Origin: Algoriphagus ornithinivorans
GTDB taxonomy: Bacteria; Bacteroidota; Bacteroidia; Cytophagales; Cyclobacteriaceae
Assembly (NCBI RefSeq): GCF_900115305.1
Contig: NZ_FOVW01000007.1
Span: 1 to 64,000, forward strand
Direction of reading: 5' to 3'
Length of the DNA: 64,000 nt
Part shown: positions 1 through 8,733 of the stretch, one piece after another
Position numbering within the stretch: the first letter of the stretch is position 1
Layout: each line of letters starts with the position of its first letter
Translations under genes and position numbers: made by a program
Notes under the pieces: generated by a model
Seen by the model: the letters and a program-made list of their open reading frames with translations, nothing else
Told to the model about the DNA's origin: nothing
Databases searched by the model: none

Positions 1-10
1 AAGGAAAGAA

Positions 11-45
11 AAACTACTCGGGGGCATCGAGCCCCCAAGTAGTTT
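11..45 (-). terminator. Rho-independent terminator (minus strand)
   Basis: Strong hairpin: AAACTACT (11-18) pairs with AGTAGTTT (38-45), and GGGGGC (20-25) with GCCCCC (31-36), separated by one C/A mismatch and a 5-nt loop. Read on the minus strand, the stem is followed at once by TTCTTTCCTT, the usual layout of an intrinsic terminator. It could end the helicase/SDR transcript, about 600 nt downstream of the helicase stop, or a gene or small RNA not recognised here. Confidence 0.6.
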
Positions 46-648
46 GCCCAAGAGAAGAACCTCTGGCTCATATATGCCCGATGGAATTTATAAATGAATG
101 TTGAACCAAACGGTCAACGTTATTTAGGGATGTACACTTTCCAGCTTTCTCACTTCAGATTTCAGACTTCTCAAAATATCTTCCAGACTTTCTTTGTAAA
201 AGATTAATGAAAACCAAATCGCTTCTCCGAAGCTCTTGTTTACTCCCTATTTTAATCTATTCTACAACCAAAACGCCTCTCTGAGGCTGTTTGCAACCCA
301 TCCTGTAAATAGCACCAGAGGTGTGATTTGGTAAATACTTTAAAAAATTCTTTGCTTCTTTTCTTCTTTGCGGGAGAATATATCGCTGCGACACTGCGAG
401 CTTTTTTTTACAAAACCTGCTAAAAGACTTTGAGATTGCTTCGTCGTCGCACCTCCTCCTCGCAAAGACGGTACGATTTCAGCTTTCTCAATTTTGCTTT
501 CATACTTTATGAGGCTGCTTCCTTCCTCGCAGTGACGACACTATTGAACCCACAAGCATCCCAAACTGCAAACTGCCTACTGACTACTGCCTACTTTCAG
601 CCTTTCCAGCTTTCACACTTCAGATTTCAGACTTTCCAGCTTTTTCAC
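46..648. repeat. Non-coding region with degenerate short repeats
   Basis: No credible gene here. The 94-codon reading frame at 430-714 is made of repeat sequence and runs into the helicase 3' end. Visible repeats are: CAGCTTTCTCACTTCAG-type units at 141-172 and 601-656; CTACTGCCTACT-type units near 575-598; and two decayed copies of a motif pairing GATTGCTTCGTCGTCGCAC with CTCGCAAAGACGG (about 430-470) and GGCTGCTTCC with CTCGCAGTGACG (509-537). The last type is like the CATTGCGAG/CTCGCAATG inverted repeat at 61959-62078. Confidence 0.55.
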
Positions 649-3600
649 TTAAGCCTTCATACTTCCTCCCCTGCTCCAAACCATCTTCCATTTCCAGCCT
701 TTCTCTTCCAATAAAATAGGATGATAAGCTAAGGCTGCTTTGGCCGTGGGTGAATTATAAAAGCGTTGATCATCAGTTAAAATAGCAACCTGATCACCAG
801 AAGGGTCAGCTCGAAGCAAATCCATAACCGCCGAAGGTATATGACTGGAATAAGTTGAATCGCTTTCCATCAACTTCTTTTTCAAACTCCAATCAATTTC
901 AAATTTTTCAGCTTCAACTTCCGGAGCAGGAACGGCTCTCTGCTTGCTTTGCTTCTGAACCCAAATCAAATAGGATCTTAAAAGGGATAAACCAGGATTT
1001 TGCAATTGACCGGAACGAAAGTCTTCTGGATCTATAGAAGATATCAGGTGTAATTGCTTTCTGGCTCTACTGATAGCCACATTGAGACGGTTTTCCGCTC
1101 CCGATTTACTCAATAAGCCAAAATTCGTTACTAATTTCCCTTCCCGATTGGGAGCATAACCCAAAGATAAGATCACCTGATCAAACTCATCCCCCTGTAC
1201 ATTTTCTATATTTCGAACTTTGATTCCTGCCTGCCCAAGCCCTTCTTTCCAAAGCCTCTCCCGAATCAACTCCATTTGAAAATAGTTGCCTGTCACTATT
1301 CCAATACTATCTTCTGAAGAATCTTTTTGAATTTGCCTAACTCTAGTCAAAACTGCATCAGCCTCCACTTGATTGACCTGATTTTCCCAAATCCCCTCTA
1401 CCTTTTCCCAGGAAAAAGAAGTTTTTCCGGCTTGAATGGTTGCATAGTCCGGAAGGGTTTCCAATTGACCTTCATAAAAATGGGTATTGGAAAAATGAAT
1501 CAAGGCAGGGTCAGCAGACCGATAGTGTCCCTTTAGCCTAGCACTTTGGAAGAAATTCCCAGCTAACTCCAACAATGACTCTGCCTCAAACTCTAAACCA
1601 TCCTCCTCACTTTCCCATTTGACCTGATAGAAATCTGAAGGCCGCAACTGTTTATTATCACCTGCAATAACCACCTGCTTTCCGCGAAGCATGGCCGGTA
1701 AACCCAATTCAACAGGACATTGGGAAGCTTCATCGAAGATCACCAAATCAAATTGGTTCCTTAGAGGGAAAAGAGCAGATACAGTCTCCGGACTGGCTAA
1801 CCAGCAGGGCAAAAGTTTAAATACCTCTTCACCCAATTCCTGAACCAATTTTCGAATAGCCCAACGCTGCCTTTTTTTACTAACCTGATGCAAAAGCTCT
1901 CTATAAGTCACCCTGTTTCCAAGTCGGTTGTATTCCAAATGCTGACTCATTTGCTCCCGTAATCTCAAAAGAGCCATATATTGAGACAAGCTTCTTTTTT
2001 CCAAAATAGACTTTCGAAGCTCCTCCAGCTCTGACTCCATTTTCAGGGAACCTGCCTCTGCCAATACAGGAAATCTCCTTTCCAACTCTGCAATCCAGGC
2101 CAAAAACCAGCCATTCCAAAAAACCTGAACTTTGTTAGCAATACTTTCTTTGGAAAACTCTTGCCAAAGTTCTAATCCTAAACTTTGATTATCCCATCCT
2201 AGTAAAAAGCGATCAAAAGCCACTAATTCGGTATAAACCACATTCCAGTTCAATTCATTTTCCGGTATACAAGAAGAAAGCCCTTGTTCTAAAAGTGATT
2301 GAATCTGAGATTCGCTCAACCACGTTTTCCAAAAAGTCCAAGAAGCACATCCCTTCTCTAATACCTCCATCCATATTTCTAATTGTCTGAAAAGATCATT
2401 CGTTGGGTTCAAAAGAGAATGCCAATCACCCAATTCCTGCCAAGCGTTTATCCAATCTAAGGCAAGATTTAAGCGATGAATATCGAGTTCAGCATCTTCC
2501 GAAAAAGGAATAGCCAAGCTTTGAGGTATAGCTTGTTTTTCTTCCTGAAGTTGGATTCTGATTTGAAGTTCCTCTTGAATATCCCGAAGAATGCTAGGAC
2601 CTAATTTCAGCTCATTGCCCTTCAAGAGTCCAAATACCAAAGGGTACTTTGATTGGTTCAAATTGACCCAAAGCTTTCCGAAAAATGATTGGGATTTAGA
2701 AAGCAAAACTTCTAATTCTACTTGATATGCCTGGGGATCAGCTTTCAATTCAAATTTCAATTGAGCCAATTGTTTTTTCTCTTCAATCAAGAAAAGTTGT
2801 TGTTTTCTAAGCTTTTTAACTTGCTCTTTCTCTAAAATCAGATGAGAATCCAATTTTTCAGAACTCAACTGCTGCAAGGAATTATAGGCTCTGTGAAACT
2901 TCTGGAGTTGATTTTGAATTTGAAGCTCGGTGCTCACTTCTTTTTTCGCTAAACCAGAAGAATCTAACTCAAAAAGCTGTTTTCTAAAGCCCTCCACTTC
3001 CCAAATTGCCTGAGAAATACGGGGAAAATCAGCAGCTTGAACTTGGGCAAATGACTTTCTTTCATTCCAAAAACTAGGCTCAAACCTTTCCTGGTAGCGC
3101 GCATAGATTTTAAAATCTTGTTCAAAAGTCTTTGCCTGTTCCTGATTGAGTTTTAAAAGGCTGCTAGATTTTAGGGCAGGTTTCTCCAAATCCGCATGGA
3201 GGTACATCGCCTTAATTGGCATACCTGCAATACTATTATCAAAAAGAGCCTGACGAAAATCCTCCAATTTATCAGAAAGTCTGGCTATGCTTCTTGAGTT
3301 TCTAGAGATTTCTCGTTCCAAATGAATGGCATCTATTCCTCTATTTTGCTCTTGATAGGCTTCGATGGATTCGATCTGCTTTTTAATTTTTTCAAAAAGT
3401 AGATTTCGATCCCCCTGAAAATCATGTACCAAAGCCAAAAATTGGCCAAACCCAACTTTTGCCATACGCTCAAAAACCACATCCAGAGCAGCTCTCTTTT
3501 GAGACACTACCAAAACCTTCTTTCCCCGAGCAATAAAATCTGATACCAGATTGGAAATTAACTGGGATTTGCCAGTTCCGGGAGGACCCTCTACTACCAT

Positions 3601-4509
3601 ACTTTTACCCTGTCGAACTTTCAGGAACACATTTTCCTGTGATGCATCCAAAGGAAAAATAGGAAACATCGCATCTTCTCTGGGAAAGGGGCGGTTTTCT
3701 GGTGCTTCAAAATGGGCTGAGAACAAATCTTCAAGACTCATATCCTGGCCTTCAGCATTAAGCTCCTCATAATCAGAAAAAAGGAAGCTCCCTTTTTGGG
3801 CAAAAGGACCCAACACAGCATAGGGTTTTAAAGTAAGCTTTCCTTCCTGATACTGATTCTGATCCACTTGAATCTGAGAATTAGGAAAAGTCTGAATCCG
3901 ATCTTCAAACAAATTGGATTGAACTTGAATAGAGAAATTACTTTGTACTATCTGATTGAGAGCAGTTCTAAATTCAGTAGGATCAGCAGGTAAATTTTCC
4001 AATTGCTCATCAGAAAAATTATCCGGTAATCGCTGTTTGGTGGCATGCCTCCAGGCCAACAAAAAGGCCGGATTCCATCTCCAAGGTTCCGAGGAATTCA
4101 ATTTCCATTGAGAATCAATCCGCTCTAACCCGACTGGCTTGAGTATCAATGGAGCTCTCATTAATTGTCCATTGATCAACTTCCCCTCCACAAATAGCCA
4201 AGCCAGATAAAGACTTTGCTCTCCGGTTTCTTCCTGAATTAATTGATCTCTAAAAGCCAAGCGGGAAAGACTTTTTGAAAGCTGATTGGAGCTGGCTGAT
4301 CTCGGATCCAATTCTGGAATTAAAGAAACCTGCCTTTTGCCTTGTATTAGCTTTCGAATCAGTTCAAATGCTGGCGCTCCGGTCAAAAAATCAAAATCCT
4401 GCAAATCAATCATCCCAAATCCACTCAATCTTGGCATATACAGGGATCTGTTTTTAGTCGACAAATCCGTGAGCCGATTGAGATAAGTTTGAAAGATGGA
4501 TTCGGGCAT
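649..4509 (-). CDS. UPF1-like SF1 DNA/RNA helicase with C-terminal nuclease-like remnant
   Basis: Large (1286 aa) cytoplasmic superfamily-1 helicase. Walker A GPPGTGKSQ is at residues 308-316, and a Walker B of DEAS type (VIFDEASQ) near residue 925. The C-terminal RecA-like domain carries NVQGDEFD and NVAISRAR, the usual motifs V/VI of the AAA_11/AAA_12 group. A long Gln/Leu/Lys-rich region, probably coiled coil, separates the two halves. The last ~60 residues (ILTDD...YNSPTAKA...GWKWKMVWSRGG) resemble the tail of the Vsr/MTES_1575-type nuclease domain often fused to such helicases, but look shortened. The ATG directly follows the SDR stop codon (TAA-ATG), so the two genes probably share a transcript. 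Family role is nucleic-acid unwinding or defence/repair; the exact substrate is unknown. Confidence 0.85.
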   Translation of the reverse strand: MPESIFQTYLNRLTDLSTKNRSLYMPRLSGFGMIDLQDFDFLTGAPAFELIRKLIQGKRQVSLIPELDPRSASSNQLSKSLSRLAFRDQLIQEETGEQSLYLAWLFVEGKLINGQLMRAPLILKPVGLERIDSQWKLNSSEPWRWNPAFLLAWRHATKQRLPDNFSDEQLENLPADPTEFRTALNQIVQSNFSIQVQSNLFEDRIQTFPNSQIQVDQNQYQEGKLTLKPYAVLGPFAQKGSFLFSDYEELNAEGQDMSLEDLFSAHFEAPENRPFPREDAMFPIFPLDASQENVFLKVRQGKSMVVEGPPGTGKSQLISNLVSDFIARGKKVLVVSQKRAALDVVFERMAKVGFGQFLALVHDFQGDRNLLFEKIKKQIESIEAYQEQNRGIDAIHLEREISRNSRSIARLSDKLEDFRQALFDNSIAGMPIKAMYLHADLEKPALKSSSLLKLNQEQAKTFEQDFKIYARYQERFEPSFWNERKSFAQVQAADFPRISQAIWEVEGFRKQLFELDSSGLAKKEVSTELQIQNQLQKFHRAYNSLQQLSSEKLDSHLILEKEQVKKLRKQQLFLIEEKKQLAQLKFELKADPQAYQVELEVLLSKSQSFFGKLWVNLNQSKYPLVFGLLKGNELKLGPSILRDIQEELQIRIQLQEEKQAIPQSLAIPFSEDAELDIHRLNLALDWINAWQELGDWHSLLNPTNDLFRQLEIWMEVLEKGCASWTFWKTWLSESQIQSLLEQGLSSCIPENELNWNVVYTELVAFDRFLLGWDNQSLGLELWQEFSKESIANKVQVFWNGWFLAWIAELERRFPVLAEAGSLKMESELEELRKSILEKRSLSQYMALLRLREQMSQHLEYNRLGNRVTYRELLHQVSKKRQRWAIRKLVQELGEEVFKLLPCWLASPETVSALFPLRNQFDLVIFDEASQCPVELGLPAMLRGKQVVIAGDNKQLRPSDFYQVKWESEEDGLEFEAESLLELAGNFFQSARLKGHYRSADPALIHFSNTHFYEGQLETLPDYATIQAGKTSFSWEKVEGIWENQVNQVEADAVLTRVRQIQKDSSEDSIGIVTGNYFQMELIRERLWKEGLGQAGIKVRNIENVQGDEFDQVILSLGYAPNREGKLVTNFGLLSKSGAENRLNVAISRARKQLHLISSIDPEDFRSGQLQNPGLSLLRSYLIWVQKQSKQRAVPAPEVEAEKFEIDWSLKKKLMESDSTYSSHIPSAVMDLLRADPSGDQVAILTDDQRFYNSPTAKAALAYHPILLEEKGWKWKMVWSRGGSMKA

Positions 4510-5322
4510 TTATTTAAAAGGCGAGTCTTTTTCTTTGGCCATTTGATTATACACAATTCCATCCAGAATTCCCGGCATCCATTTATTCAGAAACACGGCC
4601 AATTTTCCCTGAAAAGTTAAAACCATATCCCTCTTTCTTTTCAATGTTGCCTTCAAAATATGTTGTGCCACTTCCTCTGAAGTCATCATTTTGGCTTCGT
4701 CACGGGGGGATTCTCCTTGAGAGGAACCATCAGCTGTCAAGGCAGTATTTCGGATATTGGAGGCTGTAAAGCCTGGAGCGACAACGAGAACATGTACTCC
4801 TTTTTTCATCACCTCTGTACGGAGGGATTCAAAAAATCCATTCATCGCATATTTACTCGCAGTGTAGGCTGTTCGGGCAGGAGTGCCTCGGTAACCATTG
4901 ATGGAAGAAATCCCGATGATCGAGCCTTTGGATTTTAAGATTGAAGGAAGGCAATATTTGGTAGCATAGACAGTCCCATAAAAGTTGGTATCCATCACTT
5001 TTCTAAAAACCTCCATATCCAAGTCTTCAAACAAAGCTCTCATGGAAATCCCCGCATTATTGATCAAGATATCAATCCGTCCAAAATGTTTGATTGTTTG
5101 TTCGGCCATGTGACGGTTATCCTCCTCCTTAGCAGCATCTGCCAAAATCGAATAAACCTGAATACCAGATTCCTTTAATTTTTGCTCAGTATTTTTCAGT
5201 TTCTCAGGATTACGGCCAGTGATAGCAATTTTCGCCCCTTGCTTTCCAAAAATTTCGGCACATGCTTCACCGATTCCTGAGGTAGCTCCAGTAATGAGAA
5301 CGACTTGATCTTTGAATTTCAT
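4510..5322 (-). CDS. Short-chain dehydrogenase/reductase (SDR)
   Basis: A classical SDR of 270 aa, probably NADP- or NAD-dependent. The nucleotide-binding motif TGATSGIG is at residues 11-18, NNAG at 88-91, the catalytic Ser near 139-140, and the YxxxK pair at Tyr153/Lys157 (YTASK). The C-terminal extension (KWMPGILDGIVYNQMAKEK) resembles the membrane-associating tail of DHRS7-like SDRs acting on lipids or sterol-like substrates, but the substrate cannot be told from sequence. Translation ends one base before the helicase ATG, implying an SDR-helicase operon with the SDR first. Confidence 0.9.
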   Translation of the reverse strand: MKFKDQVVLITGATSGIGEACAEIFGKQGAKIAITGRNPEKLKNTEQKLKESGIQVYSILADAAKEEDNRHMAEQTIKHFGRIDILINNAGISMRALFEDLDMEVFRKVMDTNFYGTVYATKYCLPSILKSKGSIIGISSINGYRGTPARTAYTASKYAMNGFFESLRTEVMKKGVHVLVVAPGFTASNIRNTALTADGSSQGESPRDEAKMMTSEEVAQHILKATLKRKRDMVLTFQGKLAVFLNKWMPGILDGIVYNQMAKEKDSPFK

Positions 5323-5595
5323 GAATACGGTTTAATGGGTTAAAGATAGGGAATGAGAAGCCTTTTGAAAATCAGAATATAAAATCATTCAATCTGATTA
5401 CCTCAATCTTGCCACTTACCATAGTTTCTTAACTTAACCTACTGGAAGACCGATGACTGAAGACCGAAGCTTCCGTTACCTTGCCTGATTTTGGTTGTCG
5501 CAATTCTGTCTACTTACTGGTAAGAAAGCGGAAATTCATATCATTCAATAATCAAAAGCAGATGTCTTTGATCTGTCGTTAAACAAATCAATCTT

Positions 5596-6756
5596 TTACT
5601 CTATAATTATTCTCTGAAAAACCTTCTCATCTTCCACATCCTCGGGTGTGACAGAAATATATGGACCATCTTTTAAAATAATGAAATCAAAGCCTCCAAA
5701 TTTGGGAATTGAATCCAAACCAAACTCACCAATTCGGTTTAAATTTTTATCATAAACAATCATGTATTTTTTATTGGCTTTTCCAGCTCCTTTACGATTG
5801 ACTATTCTATTTAGCGACTCATCGTCATATTTTTTATAAACAACCCTCCAATAAAGCATTCGAAAAGGGTCATAATTAAAAGAAAAATAATAATCAGTAC
5901 CATATTGATACTGAATCATTCTATCTGACTGAATATCCTTGAAGTCTATGAAAACCGGTGGATCAAGCTGATCACTCCTCATCAGAAAATATGGCTCCAT
6001 TTCCTCAGTCTTCAGGTTTAACTTGTAGATAGAATCTGCCAAAGGAAAGCTGACAAGCATGAAATCGGGGTCATCTGAGTGGGATATACTAGGAAGTATA
6101 TGATCGGGATTACCCCAAAAATCACCGGTTTGATATAATTCAGGATACCCTAGCAAAGTCGTGTAATCACCCGATTTCAAATCCAATTTGATTAAAAGGT
6201 TATTTCTTTTGTATTGGCTTTTAAATGGATCTTGATCAGGAATGCACGGGATGTATAAATACCTCCCACGTTTAAAAATCCTAGATTTAGATGTTACCCA
6301 GGGAAGAACTGAATCTTCCCCTGGCATATTACTATCATTTTCTTTTAGTCTATATCTTTTCAAAACTTCACCTGAAGAGTCAGCCAAGCTTACCTGATAG
6401 CGATACCTATCAATCAAAAATATAGAATCGTAATCATGAAAATAAAAGTCAGTCACTCCACCAACTTCATTGGGCCCTCTTCCATCAAATTTTAATACTA
6501 AATCCATCTCAGGGTCATCCAATGAATTGACAAATAAGTAATTGGGGTCAGAATCAAAGTAATTCAAATGAATAAACAGAACCTCTCCATCTTCCCGAAA
6601 ACTTAGCTGAGAGAGAATCGAAAATTCAGTGGATAAATTATTGATCGGAATTACCTTCTGACTATAAGAGTCAAGCTTAATGAGATTTACTTTTTTATAT
6701 TTTTCGGAACAAGAAAAAATCAAAAGTGAGATGCAAAAAACAAACAATGACTTCAT
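5596..6756 (-). CDS. DUF4221-like beta-propeller lipoprotein
   Basis: Predicted outer-membrane-facing lipoprotein. The chosen ATG at 6756 gives an N-terminus MKSLFVFCISLLIFSC with a lipobox ending in Cys; the frame stays open 69 nt further upstream, but that would bury the signal peptide. The body is rich in short beta-strand repeats with Asp/Tyr/Trp (FDGRGPNEVGGVTDFYF, YDSIFLIDRYRYQV), as in six-bladed propellers of the DUF4221 family common in Cyclobacteriaceae. The molecular function of the family is unknown. It is divergent from rlmD, sharing a 92-bp intergenic region. Confidence 0.7.
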   Translation of the reverse strand: MKSLFVFCISLLIFSCSEKYKKVNLIKLDSYSQKVIPINNLSTEFSILSQLSFREDGEVLFIHLNYFDSDPNYLFVNSLDDPEMDLVLKFDGRGPNEVGGVTDFYFHDYDSIFLIDRYRYQVSLADSSGEVLKRYRLKENDSNMPGEDSVLPWVTSKSRIFKRGRYLYIPCIPDQDPFKSQYKRNNLLIKLDLKSGDYTTLLGYPELYQTGDFWGNPDHILPSISHSDDPDFMLVSFPLADSIYKLNLKTEEMEPYFLMRSDQLDPPVFIDFKDIQSDRMIQYQYGTDYYFSFNYDPFRMLYWRVVYKKYDDESLNRIVNRKGAGKANKKYMIVYDKNLNRIGEFGLDSIPKFGGFDFIILKDGPYISVTPEDVEDEKVFQRIIIE

Positions 6757-6835
6757 TCTACTATTTTTTAATAATAGGCCTAAATATATAATATTTTCGT
6801 TTACAGTTCCGTTTCTCACAGCCATCTTTTTTCCC

Positions 6836-6843
6836 TAATTTTG
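6836..6843 (+). promoter_or_regulatory. Candidate Bacteroidota -7 box upstream of rlmD
   Basis: TAATTTTG matches the Bacteroidota -7 consensus TAnnTTTG. It lies 5 bp before the first rlmD ATG (6849), so transcription would begin at or after that ATG. This favours the second in-frame ATG at 6861 as the true start, or a leaderless mRNA. No clear -33 box was identified. Confidence 0.4.
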
Positions 6844-6848
6844 CGGCC

Positions 6849-8255
6849 ATGTCGAGAAAAATGAAAAATAAGGTCATCACCAACCTATTGATCGAGCGGA
6901 TTGCTTCCGAAGGGAAGTGCGTAGGGCATCATGAAGGAAAAGTGGTTTTTGTCAATCAGGTTGCTCCCGGAGATGTAGTGGATGTTCGAATTACCAGAGG
7001 AAAAAGCTCCTTCATGGAGGGTGAAGCAATTCACTTTCACGAGTATTCCAAGGACCGAATCGAGCCATTTTGCTCGCACTTTGGCACCTGCGGAGGTTGC
7101 AAATGGCAACATATCAATTACGATCTTCAGAAAAACTACAAAAGACAGCAGGTAGTTGACCAATTTCAACGAATCGCCAAAGTCCCTATTCCTGAAGTAC
7201 TTCCGATCTTAGGATCAGAAAAAACCAGGTACTACAGAAATAAGTTGGACTTTACTTTTTCCAACAAAAAATGGCTAACCCTAGAGCAGATCAGATCGGG
7301 AGAGGATTTTGACCGAAATGCCTTGGGCTTTCATATCCCCAAAATGTTTGATAAAATCATCGATATCGAACATTGCTACCTTCAGGGAAACATTTCCAAT
7401 GATGTCAGAAATGAGTTAAGAGCTTTCGCTTTGGCCAACAAACTCAGCTTCTATGATATTCGTGAGCAAGTGGGCCTATTGAGAAATCTCATCATCCGTA
7501 CCACCTCTACTGATCAATCCATGGTCATTGTGCAGTTTGGTGAAAATGATCCTGCCGGAATCGAGTTGGTGATGGAGTTTTTGAAGAATAAATTCCCGGA
7601 AATCACGTCTTTGCTTTATGTGATTAACACCAAAGGCAATGAAACTTTCCATGATCTGGATTTAGTAACCTATGCTGGTTTGCCGTATATCGAAGAGGAA
7701 ATGGAAGGCTTAAATTTCCGAATCGGACCTAAGTCTTTTTATCAAACCAACTCAGAACAAGCTTACGAATTGTATAAAGTCGCACGGGAGTTTGCCCAAT
7801 TAAAAGGTGATGAAGTGGTGTTTGATCTTTATACGGGTACTGGCACAATCGCCAATTTTGTTGCTAAGCAAGCCAAGCAGGTAATCGGCGTTGAGTATGT
7901 AGCTGCGGCAATTGAGGATGCCAAGTTGAACTCAAAGATTAATGAGATAGAAAACACTCTTTTTTATGCCGGTGACATGAAGGATGTATTAAACGAAGAG
8001 TTTATCCAAAACCACGCTGCACCGGATGTCATTATTACCGATCCACCAAGAGCAGGCATGCATGAGGATGTAGTGAATATGCTTTTGAGATTAGAGGCTC
8101 CAAAAGTTGTCTATGTATCCTGCAATCCTGCCACTCAAGCCAGGGATATTGCTATGATGGGAGAAAAATACCAAGTGGAACGAATTCAACCTGTTGATAT
8201 GTTCCCTCAAACCTATCACGTAGAAAATGTCGTACTCTTAACGCTCAAATCATGA
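6849..8255 (+). CDS. rlmD: 23S rRNA (uracil-5-)-methyltransferase RlmD/RumA type
   Basis: SAM-dependent methyltransferase forming m5U in 23S rRNA. It has an N-terminal TRAM domain (about residues 8-65), then [4Fe-4S] ligands Cys75, Cys81, Cys84 and Cys176 (CSHFGTCGGC and EHCYL). The C-terminal catalytic domain has FYQTNSEQA, the SAM-site VFDLYTGTGTIANF, the DPPRAG motif and the nucleophile Cys425 in VSCNP. At 468 aa it has the usual family length. The first four codons may be untranslated, because a -7-like box ends 5 bp upstream; an ATG at 6861 (MKNKV) is the alternative start. The stop codon overlaps the ATG of the next gene (ATGA), so both are co-translated. RlmD versus RlmCD specificity is not decided by sequence alone. 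Confidence 0.9.
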   Translation: MSRKMKNKVITNLLIERIASEGKCVGHHEGKVVFVNQVAPGDVVDVRITRGKSSFMEGEAIHFHEYSKDRIEPFCSHFGTCGGCKWQHINYDLQKNYKRQQVVDQFQRIAKVPIPEVLPILGSEKTRYYRNKLDFTFSNKKWLTLEQIRSGEDFDRNALGFHIPKMFDKIIDIEHCYLQGNISNDVRNELRAFALANKLSFYDIREQVGLLRNLIIRTTSTDQSMVIVQFGENDPAGIELVMEFLKNKFPEITSLLYVINTKGNETFHDLDLVTYAGLPYIEEEMEGLNFRIGPKSFYQTNSEQAYELYKVAREFAQLKGDEVVFDLYTGTGTIANFVAKQAKQVIGVEYVAAAIEDAKLNSKINEIENTLFYAGDMKDVLNEEFIQNHAAPDVIITDPPRAGMHEDVVNMLLRLEAPKVVYVSCNPATQARDIAMMGEKYQVERIQPVDMFPQTYHVENVVLLTLKS

Positions 8256-8629
8256 TATCTGATTTCAACGATCCAGAATTAAGCGGGAAATATCTAGGAA
8301 CAATTACCTCGGATTTTGTCAAAATCTCTGATTTACTAAAAGAAGCCTCCTACCAGGTAAGGTCCAGAGGCTTTTCGGACTTCCCGATTTTTCCAATTTC
8401 TAAAGAGATGCAACCCATCGGTAAAATATTCTTGGGGAAAGCGGAGAAAAATCTAGACTGGAATTACTTCATCACCTATGTAGATGAATTTGTCCAACGA
8501 AAACTGATCGCTGAGGATGCTCTGGAAGAATTTAAAAAGGCCTACAAAGATCCAGATGAGTTTTGTTGCCTATTTGTCATTGATGGAGCCTTTACCAGCT
8601 TCGTCTATGTGCCTTATCCGGAAGAGTAG
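8252..8629 (+). CDS. Conserved hypothetical protein downstream of rlmD
   Basis: A 125-aa soluble, acidic protein with no signal peptide or membrane segment, and no recognised family. Its start overlaps the rlmD stop by 4 nt (ATGA), implying translational coupling, and an intrinsic terminator follows 21 bp after its stop. It has a Phe/Tyr-rich middle (DWNYFITYVDEFVQRKL) and a C-terminal hydrophobic strand-rich end (FCCLFVIDGAFTSFVYVPY). No function is proposed; tight linkage to an rRNA methyltransferase is the only clue. Confidence 0.75.
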   Translation: MISDFNDPELSGKYLGTITSDFVKISDLLKEASYQVRSRGFSDFPIFPISKEMQPIGKIFLGKAEKNLDWNYFITYVDEFVQRKLIAEDALEEFKKAYKDPDEFCCLFVIDGAFTSFVYVPYPEE

Positions 8630-8649
8630 GTAGACAATTCAATTCTAAT

Positions 8650-8690
8650 CCTCCAAGCCTATCAAAATGCTTGGAGGGTTTTATTTTATT
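8650..8690 (+). terminator. Intrinsic terminator of the rlmD operon
   Basis: CCTCCAAGC (8650-8658) pairs with GCTTGGAGG (8669-8677), a 9-bp perfect stem with a 10-nt loop, followed by GTTTTATTTTATT. The T-rich tract reads on the plus strand, matching the rlmD operon direction. The minus-strand thiL gene ends 44 nt further on. Confidence 0.85.
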
Positions 8691-8733
8691 ATAAAATTTC
8701 CCGCAGATTATCGCAGATTAAATTTTCCTAATT

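Noticed and set aside
430..714. 94-codon plus-strand reading frame
   Set aside because: Made of Phe/Ser/Leu-rich translations of the local repeats, overlaps the helicase 3' end, and has no protein-like features.
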